34,760 bases of DNA. It comes from Bacteroidia bacterium. Its GTDB lineage: Bacteria > Bacteroidota > Bacteroidia > JABDFU01. Positions within the stretch are counted from its first letter, which is position 1. The number at the start of each line of letters is the position of its first letter. This document shows, piece by piece, positions 9,305-18,559 of this stretch. The notes below the pieces were generated by a model, which was not told the origin of the DNA, searched no databases, and saw only the letters and a program-made list of their open reading frames with translations. Location of the stretch: contig JAEUTS010000122.1 in assembly GCA_016787005.1 (NCBI GenBank), forward strand, positions 1 to 34,760, read 5' to 3'. The translations under genes were made by a program, and so were the position numbers.

Positions 9305-9330
9305 CAGTATTAAACCAAATAAAAACAAAA

Positions 9331-9516
9331 ATGGGAAAAGGAGACAAAAAAAGCCGCAAAGGCAAAATATTTATGGGTTCGTATGGCGTGAGCCGCCCTC
9401 GTAAAAGTAAAAAATCAAAAAGCGCTTCACCAAAGAAAATAGCGAAGAAAGCGGAAAAGAAAGCTGCGGCAGCACCGAAGAAAGCCGCTAAGAAAGCAAC
9501 TAAAAAGGAAGATTAA
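9331..9516 (+). CDS. 30S ribosomal protein bTHX with Lys/Ala-rich tail
   Basis: The first 26 residues (MGKGDKKSRKGKIFMGSYG...) closely follow the Thermus Thx peptide, MGKGDRRTRRGKIWRGTYG as I recall it, a 30S head protein that fills a 16S rRNA cavity. Here a 35-residue tail of Lys, Ala and Ser (AEKKAAAAPKKAAKKATKK) follows, resembling histone H1-like tails and making the protein 61 residues. It has its own promoter and is followed by a rho-independent terminator, as expected for a highly expressed small ribosomal gene. The tail's role is unknown; extended versions occur in Bacteroidota. Confidence 0.85.
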   Translation: MGKGDKKSRKGKIFMGSYGVSRPRKSKKSKSASPKKIAKKAEKKAAAAPKKAAKKATKKED

Positions 9517-9545
9517 GAAAAACCCCTGAGCAATCGGGGGTTTTT
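9517..9545 (+). terminator. Rho-independent terminator between bTHX and pdxH
   Basis: A 7-bp stem CCCCTGA / TCGGGGG (one wobble) with a GCAA tetraloop, flanked by A-run and T-run. It sits between the bTHX stop and the convergent pdxH stop at 9549 and may terminate both transcripts. Confidence 0.88.
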
Positions 9546-9548
9546 GAT

Positions 9549-10205
9549 TTAAGGCGCCAGTCGTTGTAAATTCCAGCTGATTTCATCATCCGATAATGTA
9601 AACAGTATCCTGTCGTGCAAACGATTCGGGCGGCCCTGCCAGAACTCTATCACAGAAGGTTTTAACAAATAACCACCCCAGAATGGCGGGCATGGAACTT
9701 TTTCTGCGGGATACTTAGCCGATAATTCAGCAAATTTATTTTCAAGTACCTCTCTGCTTTTTATCACCTGGCTCTGTTCCGAAACCCAAGCCCCTATTTT
9801 ACTTTCACGCGGGCGCGAATTAAAATATTTCTCTGATGTTTCTGAACTTACCTTTTCCAGACGGCCTTCAACACGTACCTGGCGCTCTATCTGTGGCCAG
9901 AAAAAGTTTAATGAGGCATACGGATTTTGGGCAATATCCATTCCCTTTTTGCTGTTGTAATTGGTATAAAAAACAAATCCCTGAGCACTAAAACCTCTTA
10001 ATAGCACAATACGTGAAGATGGTTTTCCATCCACACTGACAGTTGAAAGTGTCATGGCATGAGGCTCGCTGACGTTAGCCGCCAAGGCTTCCTTCATCCA
10101 TAATTCAAACTGAAAAACAGGATCTTTTGCAATTTCACTTTCATTCAGTTCCATCCTTGAGTAGTCAGAACGGAGTTTTCGTATTTGTTGATTCAATTCA
10201 TCCAT
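9549..10205 (-). CDS. pdxH: Pyridoxamine 5'-phosphate oxidase
   Basis: FMN-dependent oxidase making pyridoxal 5'-phosphate from PNP/PMP, the last step of vitamin B6 synthesis and salvage. At 218 residues it has family length. Visible motifs: MTLSTVSVDGKPSSRIVLLRG (FMN binding), FYTNYNSKKG, FFWPQIERQVRVEG, and the C-terminal PLP-site stretch EFWQGRPNRLHDR ending in RLAP, the typical terminus. The start lies only 8 bp after the small repeat-protein gene, so it is probably the last gene of a four-gene transcript beginning near 16119, an odd partner set for a cofactor enzyme. Confidence 0.96.
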   Translation of the reverse strand: MDELNQQIRKLRSDYSRMELNESEIAKDPVFQFELWMKEALAANVSEPHAMTLSTVSVDGKPSSRIVLLRGFSAQGFVFYTNYNSKKGMDIAQNPYASLNFFWPQIERQVRVEGRLEKVSSETSEKYFNSRPRESKIGAWVSEQSQVIKSREVLENKFAELSAKYPAEKVPCPPFWGGYLLKPSVIEFWQGRPNRLHDRILFTLSDDEISWNLQRLAP

Positions 10206-10213
10206 GACATCTG

Positions 10214-10600
10214 TTATTTAATTCCGGGAAATGCTTCCACAAATTTAACTTTTATATCCGGAAACGCGTCTACTATCTGAACCTTCAGGTCAGGAAAGGC
10301 CTCTACTACCTGCCATTTTCCACACTGGTCAGGAAAAGCCTCAACCATTTTTACTTTAATATCAGGGAATGCGTCAACTATCTGAATTTTTATGTCAGGA
10401 AAGGCAGTTACATATTTGATTTTCCCGTATAATTTCATTCCATTGAATTTACAATCGTCGGTGATCTTATTCCCATCAAATTCCCCGGAAGTAACGGTAT
10501 TATTCACAACAGCCGAATCCTTATGCAAAGAGCCGGCCGAACAGCTCATTGTAATATGGGCAAGCATAACTGTAAGAAATATTTTATTTAATTTATTCAT
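10214..10600 (-). CDS. Small exported protein with AFPD repeats (septoil-knot-like)
   Basis: A 128-residue protein with a signal sequence ending near TMSCSAG, so possibly lipidated although the lipobox is imperfect. The C-terminal half is six copies of an 11-residue beta-strand repeat, V(D/E)AFPDIKVK(x), the middle one expanded to 13 by a CGKW insert; a matching Cys precedes the array (DDCKFNG), suggesting a disulfide. I recall this pattern (repeated xFPD with a central CGKW) from the family named 7(1) septoil knot; that assignment is from memory and unverified. It lies 15 bp after the SpoIIE phosphatase gene and 8 bp before pdxH. Function unknown. Confidence 0.65.
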   Translation of the reverse strand: MNKLNKIFLTVMLAHITMSCSAGSLHKDSAVVNNTVTSGEFDGNKITDDCKFNGMKLYGKIKYVTAFPDIKIQIVDAFPDIKVKMVEAFPDQCGKWQVVEAFPDLKVQIVDAFPDIKVKFVEAFPGIK

Positions 10601-10615
10601 TCAATACATTATAAG

Positions 10616-13600
10616 TTAAAGACGTGTTCCTATCAACAGTATATCATCGACCTGCTCAAACCCCTCTTTCCATTGATCAATCGCTTTGGTCATGTATTCA
10701 CCTTGTTCTTTCATATTCAGGTGCTGCGTATCAAGCAACATTTTCTTGAGGGCACTGTATTTCAGCTTTTTCCCATTCACACCTCCGAACTGGTCGGCAT
10801 AACCATCGGAAAAAATATAGATAGTGTCTCCTTTTTCCAGTTGTATACTGTGGTTTGTAAACTTATGCTGATCACCGGACTTAAGGTTGCCAATAGGAAA
10901 TTTACTCGCTTTTATTTCATTCAAAACACCATTACGTATCCAGTACAAAGGATTGAATGCCCCTGAATACTGCAGCTCGTTTGTTTTACGATCGAACATA
11001 CAAAGCGCAATATCCATGCCATCTTTTACCTGATCTTCGGCGTGTGATTGACGCAACGTATCACTTACACTTTTATTTAACGCGTCCAGAACAAGCGCGG
11101 GTTGAGTGATCCCCTGTTCACCTACTATTTGCTCAAGGTGGTTATGGCCAATAATCGACATGAATGCACCGGGAACTCCATGTCCTGTACAATCAACTGC
11201 GGCGAACAACACTTTATCACCCTTATCATGCAGCCAGTAAAAATCGCCGCTCACAATATCTTTAGGCTTAAACAGGATAAATGTTTTCGGCAAATATTTT
11301 TCCACAAATTCATCGGGCGGCAATATGGCATCCTGTATACGTTTGGCATAGCGTATACTGGCCATTATATCTTTATTCTTTTCATCCAGCTGTTTATTTT
11401 TCTCTACTACCTCCGCGGTTCTTTCACGAACCTTCTCCTCAAGTACACGTTTCTCCACCACTAATTTACGCTCCCTCCATTTTACATACGTAAAGAACAA
11501 TAGCACTCCGACAACCACATATGCGAGATATGCCCACCAGGTGAAGTACCAGGGAGGCCTTATGCGGAATGAAAATGATACAGGTTCTTTGTTCCATACA
11601 CCCAGGTTATTGGAGGCTTTGACTTTGAAAGTGTAATTACCGGGAGACAGATTTGAATAGATAACCGAGGTTTGATTAGTTGCAGGCCGCCAGTTTTCTT
11701 CTTCTCCTTCAAGCATTACCATGAATTTTACCGCATCCGGATTGGAAATACATATACCTGAATAGCTGAACATCAGCGTATTTTGATCATAACTCAACGA
11801 ATAATTGTTTTGAAGGGGAATGGAACGTGAGTAATTGTATTTGATATCGGTGATATTAATAAGCGCTTCAAGCGTGTTCAACTGATCGTACGTTGAGTTA
11901 TATTTTATTAACCCATTAACAGTACCAAACCATATGTTTCCTTTTTTGTCGACATGAACAGCATTTGGTTTGGTCTCAATGGCAGTAAACCCTTCAAATT
12001 TACCATAGGAAATAAAACTTTTCGAATTTTGAACAAAACGATTGAGACCTTTATTCGTTCCGATCCAAATATCTCCTTTGTTGTCTTTAACAAGCAGGTT
12101 AATATAGTCAGATACAAGTCCATCCTGCGTTGTATAATGTTTGAATGCAGTACCATTGTATACAAATACCCCGCCGCCGGATGTACCGACCCATAAATTA
12201 CCGGCTTTGTCTTCTGTTAATGCGGTTGGTGAGGTGTTTGTTAATCCTTCCTCTTTAGCATATAATTTAAATTCCTTTCCATTGTATTTATATAATCCTC
12301 TTCCTACAACACTGATCCATATATTATTCTCCGAATCGCAATACAGCGCGTTTATTTCTTTCGCGTCGAAATTCTTTGTGCCTACAAAGTCTCTTACACT
12401 GGTTGAGGCGGGATCGAATACAACTAAAGCATTACCTGTAGCGATCCATATATTATCCTTTGCATCAACGCACAATGCGCCGATAAAAGGATTACTTATA
12501 AAATCATTAACGACAGTAACTGAATTAAACTCATTTGTTTTCGGGTTATACTTCAATAATTTATCCTGGTAGGTTCCGAGCCATACATCTCCTTTACTGT
12601 CACGGACTGCTGCGCGAAACGCCACCTTCGCGTTTCCTGTTATCTTTTCGTGATTATTAAACGTCCCGTTGACAGGATCTAATACTGACACACCGTTGCC
12701 TGTGGCAATAAAAATATTTCCATTTTCCACTTCTTCAACCGCCCATACCTTATCATTAATCAATCCCTGGGAAACATTGTAAGTGATAAAGCGTTCACCT
12801 TTAAAAATGAATAAACCACTGCCTTGTGTCCCAACCAGAATATTCCCCTCGCGGTCAATACTCAGTGCGTAAATTTTTAAGGCGGGCAAACCGTTACTTG
12901 CGTGATAGTTTGTTAGTTTTCCTTCAGCGGATAGTTTAACAAGTCCATCACCCCATGTAGCCGCCCAGGTATTGCCATTCTTATCAAAAACAATATCACG
13001 TATCCATACGGGAACAGGAAATGATTTTGTTGATCTTTTGGAAGGATCATACTTTACAAGTGTGGGTTGACCTAAAGTGGAGCCATACCAGAGGTTACCT
13101 TTTTCATCCTCTTTGATAGCGGACACATAAGCCAGTGACTGCCCGTTTATGCGAAGGAATTCGAATTTGTCGGAACCTGGTGACAAATACTTTACTCCAA
13201 CATCTGTAAGAAAACAGATGTTTCCGTTTTTCGATTCAAACATACTGAAGACATAACTGCTAAGACCATCGCCGGAACGATAGTATTTCAGATTCTCCTC
13301 AGCAGTAAGTGCATCGTTTGTTTTATTGATCTGTACAACACCAAACATGGCAACGGATACCCATATTTTGCCGGCCTTATCTTCATAAATAGAATATATC
13401 TTTTTATCCCTTATAGTATCAAGTGATAATTTTTCAAACTTATTATCGATATAACGGGTTATGTTACCGGAACTGTGCCCGAGCCAAAGCTCACCGTTAG
13501 ATGTAAGTAACATAGCGCTGATATTATTGTCGGCTAAACCATCTTCGGTTGTGTAATTGTAAAAGGTCTTTCCATCGAATCGCGACAGTCCGCCTTCAGT

Positions 13601-13765
13601 CCCGAGCCATATATTACCCTTCTTATCCTGTACAATAGCAACTACATTGGATTGAATAAGGCCGTCAGTAACGGAATAATTGTCGAATGAATAAAGTTGT
13701 GAGAATAACTGACCCGAAAGAAAGCAAAGGATAATTAAAAAGAAGTTATCTTTTTTACGATGCAT
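10616..13765 (-). CDS. Beta-propeller/Y_Y_Y sensor with SpoIIE-type PP2C phosphatase
   Basis: A 1049-residue transmembrane signalling protein. After a signal peptide (to about residue 22) come some fourteen propeller blades with the Reg_prop consensus (GNIWLGT..GL.r.d), forming two periplasmic propellers, then a Y_Y_Y domain (roughly 660-735), one membrane helix (743-763), a charged coiled coil (763-798) and a cytoplasmic SpoIIE/PP2C domain (from about 799). Metal-binding aspartates are visible: D841 (SGDFYW), D858 (VDCTGHG), D987 (FSDGYAD) and D1040/D1041 (VDDILL), so it looks active. Such domains dephosphorylate Ser/Thr of STAS anti-anti-sigma factors, but no such partner is in the window. 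It starts 14 bp after the caspase-like gene. The external ligand is unknown. Confidence 0.9.
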   Translation of the reverse strand: MHRKKDNFFLIILCFLSGQLFSQLYSFDNYSVTDGLIQSNVVAIVQDKKGNIWLGTEGGLSRFDGKTFYNYTTEDGLADNNISAMLLTSNGELWLGHSSGNITRYIDNKFEKLSLDTIRDKKIYSIYEDKAGKIWVSVAMFGVVQINKTNDALTAEENLKYYRSGDGLSSYVFSMFESKNGNICFLTDVGVKYLSPGSDKFEFLRINGQSLAYVSAIKEDEKGNLWYGSTLGQPTLVKYDPSKRSTKSFPVPVWIRDIVFDKNGNTWAATWGDGLVKLSAEGKLTNYHASNGLPALKIYALSIDREGNILVGTQGSGLFIFKGERFITYNVSQGLINDKVWAVEEVENGNIFIATGNGVSVLDPVNGTFNNHEKITGNAKVAFRAAVRDSKGDVWLGTYQDKLLKYNPKTNEFNSVTVVNDFISNPFIGALCVDAKDNIWIATGNALVVFDPASTSVRDFVGTKNFDAKEINALYCDSENNIWISVVGRGLYKYNGKEFKLYAKEEGLTNTSPTALTEDKAGNLWVGTSGGGVFVYNGTAFKHYTTQDGLVSDYINLLVKDNKGDIWIGTNKGLNRFVQNSKSFISYGKFEGFTAIETKPNAVHVDKKGNIWFGTVNGLIKYNSTYDQLNTLEALINITDIKYNYSRSIPLQNNYSLSYDQNTLMFSYSGICISNPDAVKFMVMLEGEEENWRPATNQTSVIYSNLSPGNYTFKVKASNNLGVWNKEPVSFSFRIRPPWYFTWWAYLAYVVVGVLLFFTYVKWRERKLVVEKRVLEEKVRERTAEVVEKNKQLDEKNKDIMASIRYAKRIQDAILPPDEFVEKYLPKTFILFKPKDIVSGDFYWLHDKGDKVLFAAVDCTGHGVPGAFMSIIGHNHLEQIVGEQGITQPALVLDALNKSVSDTLRQSHAEDQVKDGMDIALCMFDRKTNELQYSGAFNPLYWIRNGVLNEIKASKFPIGNLKSGDQHKFTNHSIQLEKGDTIYIFSDGYADQFGGVNGKKLKYSALKKMLLDTQHLNMKEQGEYMTKAIDQWKEGFEQVDDILLIGTRL

Positions 13766-13779
13766 GAGTCATTGATACA

Positions 13780-16119
13780 TTATTTTTTCATGAAAAAGAA
13801 AGTGCCATCTTCATCTTCGAGATCCTTGATCTTACGAAGTTTAGGGGCCTGGTTAGCTGTTTTCTGAACAGCTGCAGCTACCTTTTCAGAGATCTTGTCA
13901 ATTGAAATGCAGCCATCCGGATTATTGTTCAGTGAGGCAGCGAATGTTTTGGTGAACTGGGAATTGTCTGCGGCCAATTCGAACCCTGCGGATGAAAGCA
14001 CCTGCGAGGATTTGAGCTTCGTTGATTCCCAATCATCGCAACGTCTTTCCTTCGGTGTCGCGCGCATAGCAAGCATAAAAGACGGACCTGATTCACAGGC
14101 ATCGGTCACAACAAGCAGGTGAGCCAATTTATCATAACCCTGGAGTGATCCCTTTAAATTATTTATGCTGAAGTAGGTAAACTCATCATCCACTTTAGCA
14201 TCCACGGGTATCCAGTAGCCTGTCTGGTTTACGAATTTACCATGACCCGCGTACCAGATCACAACTGATGTTACGTTATTCAGCCTTAGCTGATCACGCA
14301 ATTCGATAGAGAAGAATTTCTCAAGGCCATCTTTCGTAAGGTCTTTTTTATGAATTATTTTATTCACCTTATAATTTGCAAGCGCTGATTTCATCATTGT
14401 CACATCCTTACCGGGCCCTTCAAGTATAGGAAAGTTCTTGTAATTGGTATTTTCAACAAATACCACCCAGGTAATGCCCATAGGATTATCCTTAGCTATA
14501 AGCGCTCCTTCCCTGTTAAGTTTGTACTTTACATTGGTTTCGTTGCCATTGATATCTCTCACCCTGATATTGATATCATTTTTATTGGCAATATTCGCTT
14601 TTATGGAAAAAGTGGGATTCAAAGATTCGAGGGCGTAGCTGGCCGAAACACCTTCAACAATAATTGATTCGATCAAACTCTCATCCTTTACTTTGCCTTC
14701 AATGTAAAGCTCCGGGTTGGTATTGTCCATAAATATTTCATTGTCGGATGAAGCCATCGGTGACACTAATTCAACCAAAGGTTTATTTATCTCGGTGCGA
14801 TCGATAGTATAGATGATCTTTTTAGTGTTATCGTATATATCGGTTGCCGATATTGAAAACTCAGTTCCGGTGCCTATCTGAATTCCACCGCTGAAATCGG
14901 GATTTATCGTGTCCTTGGTAAAATTAGCGGGAACATTATTAATGCTTATCGCTTTTATCTTACTTGCATCCTTAACGGTTCCCCTGACTACGATCTCTGT
15001 TTTATCTCCGGGAAGTTTAACCACATTCCTTTCATTTGCTTTAGGTGTAAGCAGTTCTATTTCGGGTTTATAGCTTTCACGGTTCAGTTCGAACAGCTTT
15101 TCTATCGCGGCCTTCATCATCTCTTTGGCTTTCTCATTATTCGGAGCCAGGGTCATTATCTTTTCATAATCAACCGCTGCCGATTTAAAATTGGTAAGCT
15201 GCTCATAGTTCCAGGCGCGTTTGTAATAGGCCTGCAAAAGATCTTTCCCGTTCATCCCGATCACTTTCGAGAAGTCATATATCGCATTCTGGTATTGACC
15301 CAGTTTTTCGTAATACTCCCCTCTTTTCATGAATAACATTTCATTATTCTGGTCACTGACAATTACCTTTGAAATATCATTCACTGCTGTTCCGAAATCG
15401 TTTTTGCTCGCGAAGATGCAGCTACGGGCATAAAAAATATCTTTATTGGTAGGATCCTTGGATATCGCCGCTTCAGCAATACTTAATGCTTCGTCATACT
15501 TTTTCAGTTTATCCTGTACAAGAATAAGTCCGACATAAGCCGGGATGAACTTTGAGTCATAATACTTGGAATTTTTATACTCTTTCTCAGCTTCAATATA
15601 GTTTTTCAAACTGTCCAGCATAACTGCATGGTAGTAATAAGCTGGTGCTGTTCTTTTATTATCTATCCAAAGCTGTGATGCTTCAAGTCCGTCCTTGAAA
15701 TTTTTGAGTTTCAAAAGAACTTTGAGGAAAACCTCAATTGCTTCATTGTATTCTTTGTCCTTAACAATGGCGTCCCTCAACATGGCGTCAGCTTCAGTAT
15801 ACTTACCGAGGTCATAATACAGTCGCCCTGCGTTGAAATAATTTTCTTTATCCTTAGGTGCAAAAACTGTAGCCCGCCTGTAGTCATCCGCCGCATCCGA
15901 ATTTCTCCCTGTTTTTTCATAACAATATGCACGCGCCTGGTAGGCCTTTACATACTTAGGGTCAAGCTCAATGGCTTTGGTATAACTGTTAATTGCATCC
16001 TCGTAGGAAAGACTTTCAAGAAACTTACTGCCACTGCTGTAAAATTTTTTCGCACTCTGAGCTTTTACAAAAAAAGTGCATGTGAGAAGGAAAAATAACA
16101 GGAGTGCTCTCTTAAACAT
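13780..16119 (-). CDS. Exported TPR protein with Ig-like repeats and C-terminal caspase-like peptidase
   Basis: The start at 16119 (779 residues) is chosen because it begins a clean signal peptide (MFKRALLLFFLLTCTFFVKAQ); an in-frame ATG at 16200 would put 27 residues before it. Residues ~25-350 are about nine TPRs. Two Ig-like beta repeats follow (~355-530, each with IxSIxVxxV(S/P)A-type strands). The C-terminal ~240 residues are a peptidase C14/caspase-like domain with the dyad H626 (WYAGHG) and C675 (DACESG), plus the ENTNYKNFPILEGPGKDV strand typical of p20 units. Both catalytic residues are present, so it may be active. It heads the transcript that includes the SpoIIE phosphatase. Substrate and trigger unknown. 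Confidence 0.87.
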   Translation of the reverse strand: MFKRALLLFFLLTCTFFVKAQSAKKFYSSGSKFLESLSYEDAINSYTKAIELDPKYVKAYQARAYCYEKTGRNSDAADDYRRATVFAPKDKENYFNAGRLYYDLGKYTEADAMLRDAIVKDKEYNEAIEVFLKVLLKLKNFKDGLEASQLWIDNKRTAPAYYYHAVMLDSLKNYIEAEKEYKNSKYYDSKFIPAYVGLILVQDKLKKYDEALSIAEAAISKDPTNKDIFYARSCIFASKNDFGTAVNDISKVIVSDQNNEMLFMKRGEYYEKLGQYQNAIYDFSKVIGMNGKDLLQAYYKRAWNYEQLTNFKSAAVDYEKIMTLAPNNEKAKEMMKAAIEKLFELNRESYKPEIELLTPKANERNVVKLPGDKTEIVVRGTVKDASKIKAISINNVPANFTKDTINPDFSGGIQIGTGTEFSISATDIYDNTKKIIYTIDRTEINKPLVELVSPMASSDNEIFMDNTNPELYIEGKVKDESLIESIIVEGVSASYALESLNPTFSIKANIANKNDINIRVRDINGNETNVKYKLNREGALIAKDNPMGITWVVFVENTNYKNFPILEGPGKDVTMMKSALANYKVNKIIHKKDLTKDGLEKFFSIELRDQLRLNNVTSVVIWYAGHGKFVNQTGYWIPVDAKVDDEFTYFSINNLKGSLQGYDKLAHLLVVTDACESGPSFMLAMRATPKERRCDDWESTKLKSSQVLSSAGFELAADNSQFTKTFAASLNNNPDGCISIDKISEKVAAAVQKTANQAPKLRKIKDLEDEDGTFFFMKK

Positions 16120-16514
16120 AATAATATACTTAATAAATTGATGCTTAATAAATTTAAACTCGCCCCACTTTCCTATGCCCCTGATATAAATGGTTTTCAT
16201 ATGGCTTAAACGGCAAACTCCATAATAACCAATATATTATACAGACAAAAATATAAAAATACTGTATTATCGGAGGCTTAATTACTTATTATTTATCATC
16301 ATTTTGGGGCCTATGTATGACTGCAATCTCCTTATTTTCAGGTTTTAGCTTTTGTTTAAGGATAATTTGCGATTTTTATACCTAAGGAACCTGTTATAAG
16401 AATTTTGATGCTGGCATATCTGGTTCTTCGCTAACCTGCCTCCTGCTCAGTAGGTCTGGCGGATAAAAAACCCTTAAATTGGCTAAGAACCGATATAACA
16501 CGACAATAGCGGAA
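16120..16514. other. Divergent intergenic region (395 bp)
   Basis: Separates the caspase-operon start from the second TMTC-like gene. The left half is AT-rich. On the minus strand CAAAAATA (16246-16253) reads as a perfect -7 element TATTTTTG for the caspase operon, but no -33 element is seen at 19-21 bases. Around 16446-16458 CCTGCTCAGTAGG is nearly self-complementary. I find no open reading frame, tRNA or terminator here, and no convincing plus-strand promoter. Confidence 0.5.
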
Positions 16515-18533
16515 ATGGCAAAAAAAAACATCAATAAACAACAGGGGAATTCCGTAACCGTAAAAAATGTTCTTCCGGAGATGGGCAAAAGTCAGTTGCT
16601 TATTATGGCGCTGATCGTCGCATTCCTGGGCGCAGCACTTTATTCAAATACATTTTCTCATAAATATGTTTTGGATGATATCCCGACTATAAAAGGAAAT
16701 TTTCTGACTAAGCAAGGTTTCGCAGGAATCTCGAAATTATTGCAGACGGCATACTGGTATGGCAGCGATGGCAAAAATGAGCTATTTTACCGGCCCCTGT
16801 CTGTTGTAATGTTCGCTATTGAATGGGAGTTCTGGCCTGACAATCCTAAAGCCGGGCATGTTATAAATGTTTTGTTATATGCGCTTACAGGATTCATACT
16901 GTTTTTTACACTTTTAAAATTATTCATTGATTTGAATCCGCTTATTCCTTTCGCAGCAAGCCTTTTGTTTATTGCTCATCCTCTTCATACGGAAGTGGTA
17001 GCCAATATTAAAAGCCGTGATGAGATTCTGGCCTTTTTGTTTCTCCTTATATCGTTAAATACACTGCTGGACCATGTGAGAAACAATGCTCCGTATAAGC
17101 TAATTGTGTCGTTGTTCTGTTTTTTTCTTGCTTTAATCTCTAAAGAATCTTCGATTTTGTATCTCGTAATTTTCCCGATAGCCTTATTTTATTATTCAAA
17201 TGCTGACGTTAAGAGAATTGCGGTAATTATGGCAGGGTATGTGTTTGCTGCAGCGACATACATGATCATAAGAGCATTAGTACTTGACAGGCAGATGGTC
17301 GGAGAAATTGCTTCTGTAATTGACAATACGGTTTCTGCAAGCGACTACCCGCATCGTTTTGCCACCGCTATGGTTATTCTGGGTACTTATATTAAACTCT
17401 TAATCTTTCCTCATCCGCTTGTTTACGATTACTCATTTGCCACATTTAAAATTGTTGGACCGGATAATATTTGGGCAATTACATCCGTTTTAATCTACTC
17501 TTGCATCGGCATTTATATTTTCAGGAATTTTTTTAAAAAAGATACGATCGTTTTTAGCCTGATCATATACCTGCTTCCTGTGATACTTGTCTCAAATATA
17601 TTTTTCCTGACCCGCTCTACCGCTGCAGAGCGTTTTTTGTACCAACCTTCACTTGGATTCGCGATCATTGCATCCATACTGCTGGCAAAGATTACAGGAA
17701 CAGACATTGTAAAACGAAATTTTCACAGCATTTCAACGCTTATAAAGAACAACGTTAAATTGTTTGGTTTGATCGGGTTGCTGCTTGCCCTCTATTCGTT
17801 TAAAACATATACCAGGGCCGAAACATGGAAGGATAACCTCACCCTGTTTCGCACCGATCTGCAATATATTCCAAACAGCGCGAGGGCCCGGTTTAACTAT
17901 GCAAAAGAGCTGACTGCAAGTCTCGTTCACGATTCAATTAAAACACCTGTTGAACAGGAACGGGCTTACAACGAAGCAATAACCTCGGCAAACCGTGCAT
18001 TGCAAATAATTGACGGGTATGTTGAACCTTATTATTTGCTCGGACAACTGGCCGGATACAAAAAAAATTATGCAGGATCTATTGAATATTATAAAAAAGT
18101 AATGGCGCGGAACAACCAGTATCTTTACATGTACAACAACCTTGGGACTAATTATTATCGTCTCAACCAATTGGATAGCGCTTTGAAATACCTTAACATA
18201 GCCATTAAAATGCAGCCCGATTATGCGGAAGCGTACAGTAACTTAGGAGCGGTTTATACCGCGCGCGGGATGCCAAAAGAAGCGGTTGACAGTTATAGTA
18301 AGGCTATTGAGCTCGCCCCCGGTTTTTATGATGCCTATATCAATATGGGTAATTGTTATGGAATAATGAAGGAATACGATAAAGCGCTGGCTTGTTTTTT
18401 GAAAGGCCTTAAAATTAAAAATGATGATCCACGGTTGTATTCTTATATTGGCATGACCTATGGGTTTATGGGAGACACTATTAATGCCAGGACGTATAAT
18501 GATAAAGCAGCCCTGTTCAGGCAGTCGAAGTGA
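16515..18533 (+). CDS. TMTC-like membrane protein: GT-C (DUF1736) plus C-terminal TPRs, second copy
   Basis: Paralogue of the 3834 gene with the same architecture: lysine-rich cytoplasmic start, about ten membrane helices, then four or five TPRs (roughly residues 450-660). The ATG at 16515 (672 residues) is used; the in-frame TTG at 16479 is weaker. The GT-C acidic pair is D54-D55 (VLDDIPTI), and HPLHTEVVANIKSRDE carries E160, almost identical to the first copy. The TPR block is longer than in the first copy (YAEAYSNLGAVYTARG and similar). Probably moves a sugar from a lipid donor onto a periplasmic acceptor, by analogy with TMTC/GT39 enzymes. It precedes the algH homologue by 26 bp. Confidence 0.8.
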   Translation: MAKKNINKQQGNSVTVKNVLPEMGKSQLLIMALIVAFLGAALYSNTFSHKYVLDDIPTIKGNFLTKQGFAGISKLLQTAYWYGSDGKNELFYRPLSVVMFAIEWEFWPDNPKAGHVINVLLYALTGFILFFTLLKLFIDLNPLIPFAASLLFIAHPLHTEVVANIKSRDEILAFLFLLISLNTLLDHVRNNAPYKLIVSLFCFFLALISKESSILYLVIFPIALFYYSNADVKRIAVIMAGYVFAAATYMIIRALVLDRQMVGEIASVIDNTVSASDYPHRFATAMVILGTYIKLLIFPHPLVYDYSFATFKIVGPDNIWAITSVLIYSCIGIYIFRNFFKKDTIVFSLIIYLLPVILVSNIFFLTRSTAAERFLYQPSLGFAIIASILLAKITGTDIVKRNFHSISTLIKNNVKLFGLIGLLLALYSFKTYTRAETWKDNLTLFRTDLQYIPNSARARFNYAKELTASLVHDSIKTPVEQERAYNEAITSANRALQIIDGYVEPYYLLGQLAGYKKNYAGSIEYYKKVMARNNQYLYMYNNLGTNYYRLNQLDSALKYLNIAIKMQPDYAEAYSNLGAVYTARGMPKEAVDSYSKAIELAPGFYDAYINMGNCYGIMKEYDKALACFLKGLKIKNDDPRLYSYIGMTYGFMGDTINARTYNDKAALFRQSK

Positions 18534-18559
18534 AAAATTAGTAATTAATATTTTTAGAG

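Noticed and set aside
16246-16253. Minus-strand -7 element TATTTTTG for the caspase operon
   Set aside because: Perfect -7 match, but no -33 element at the expected distance and the region is very AT-rich, so a chance hit is likely; mentioned only within the intergenic entry.
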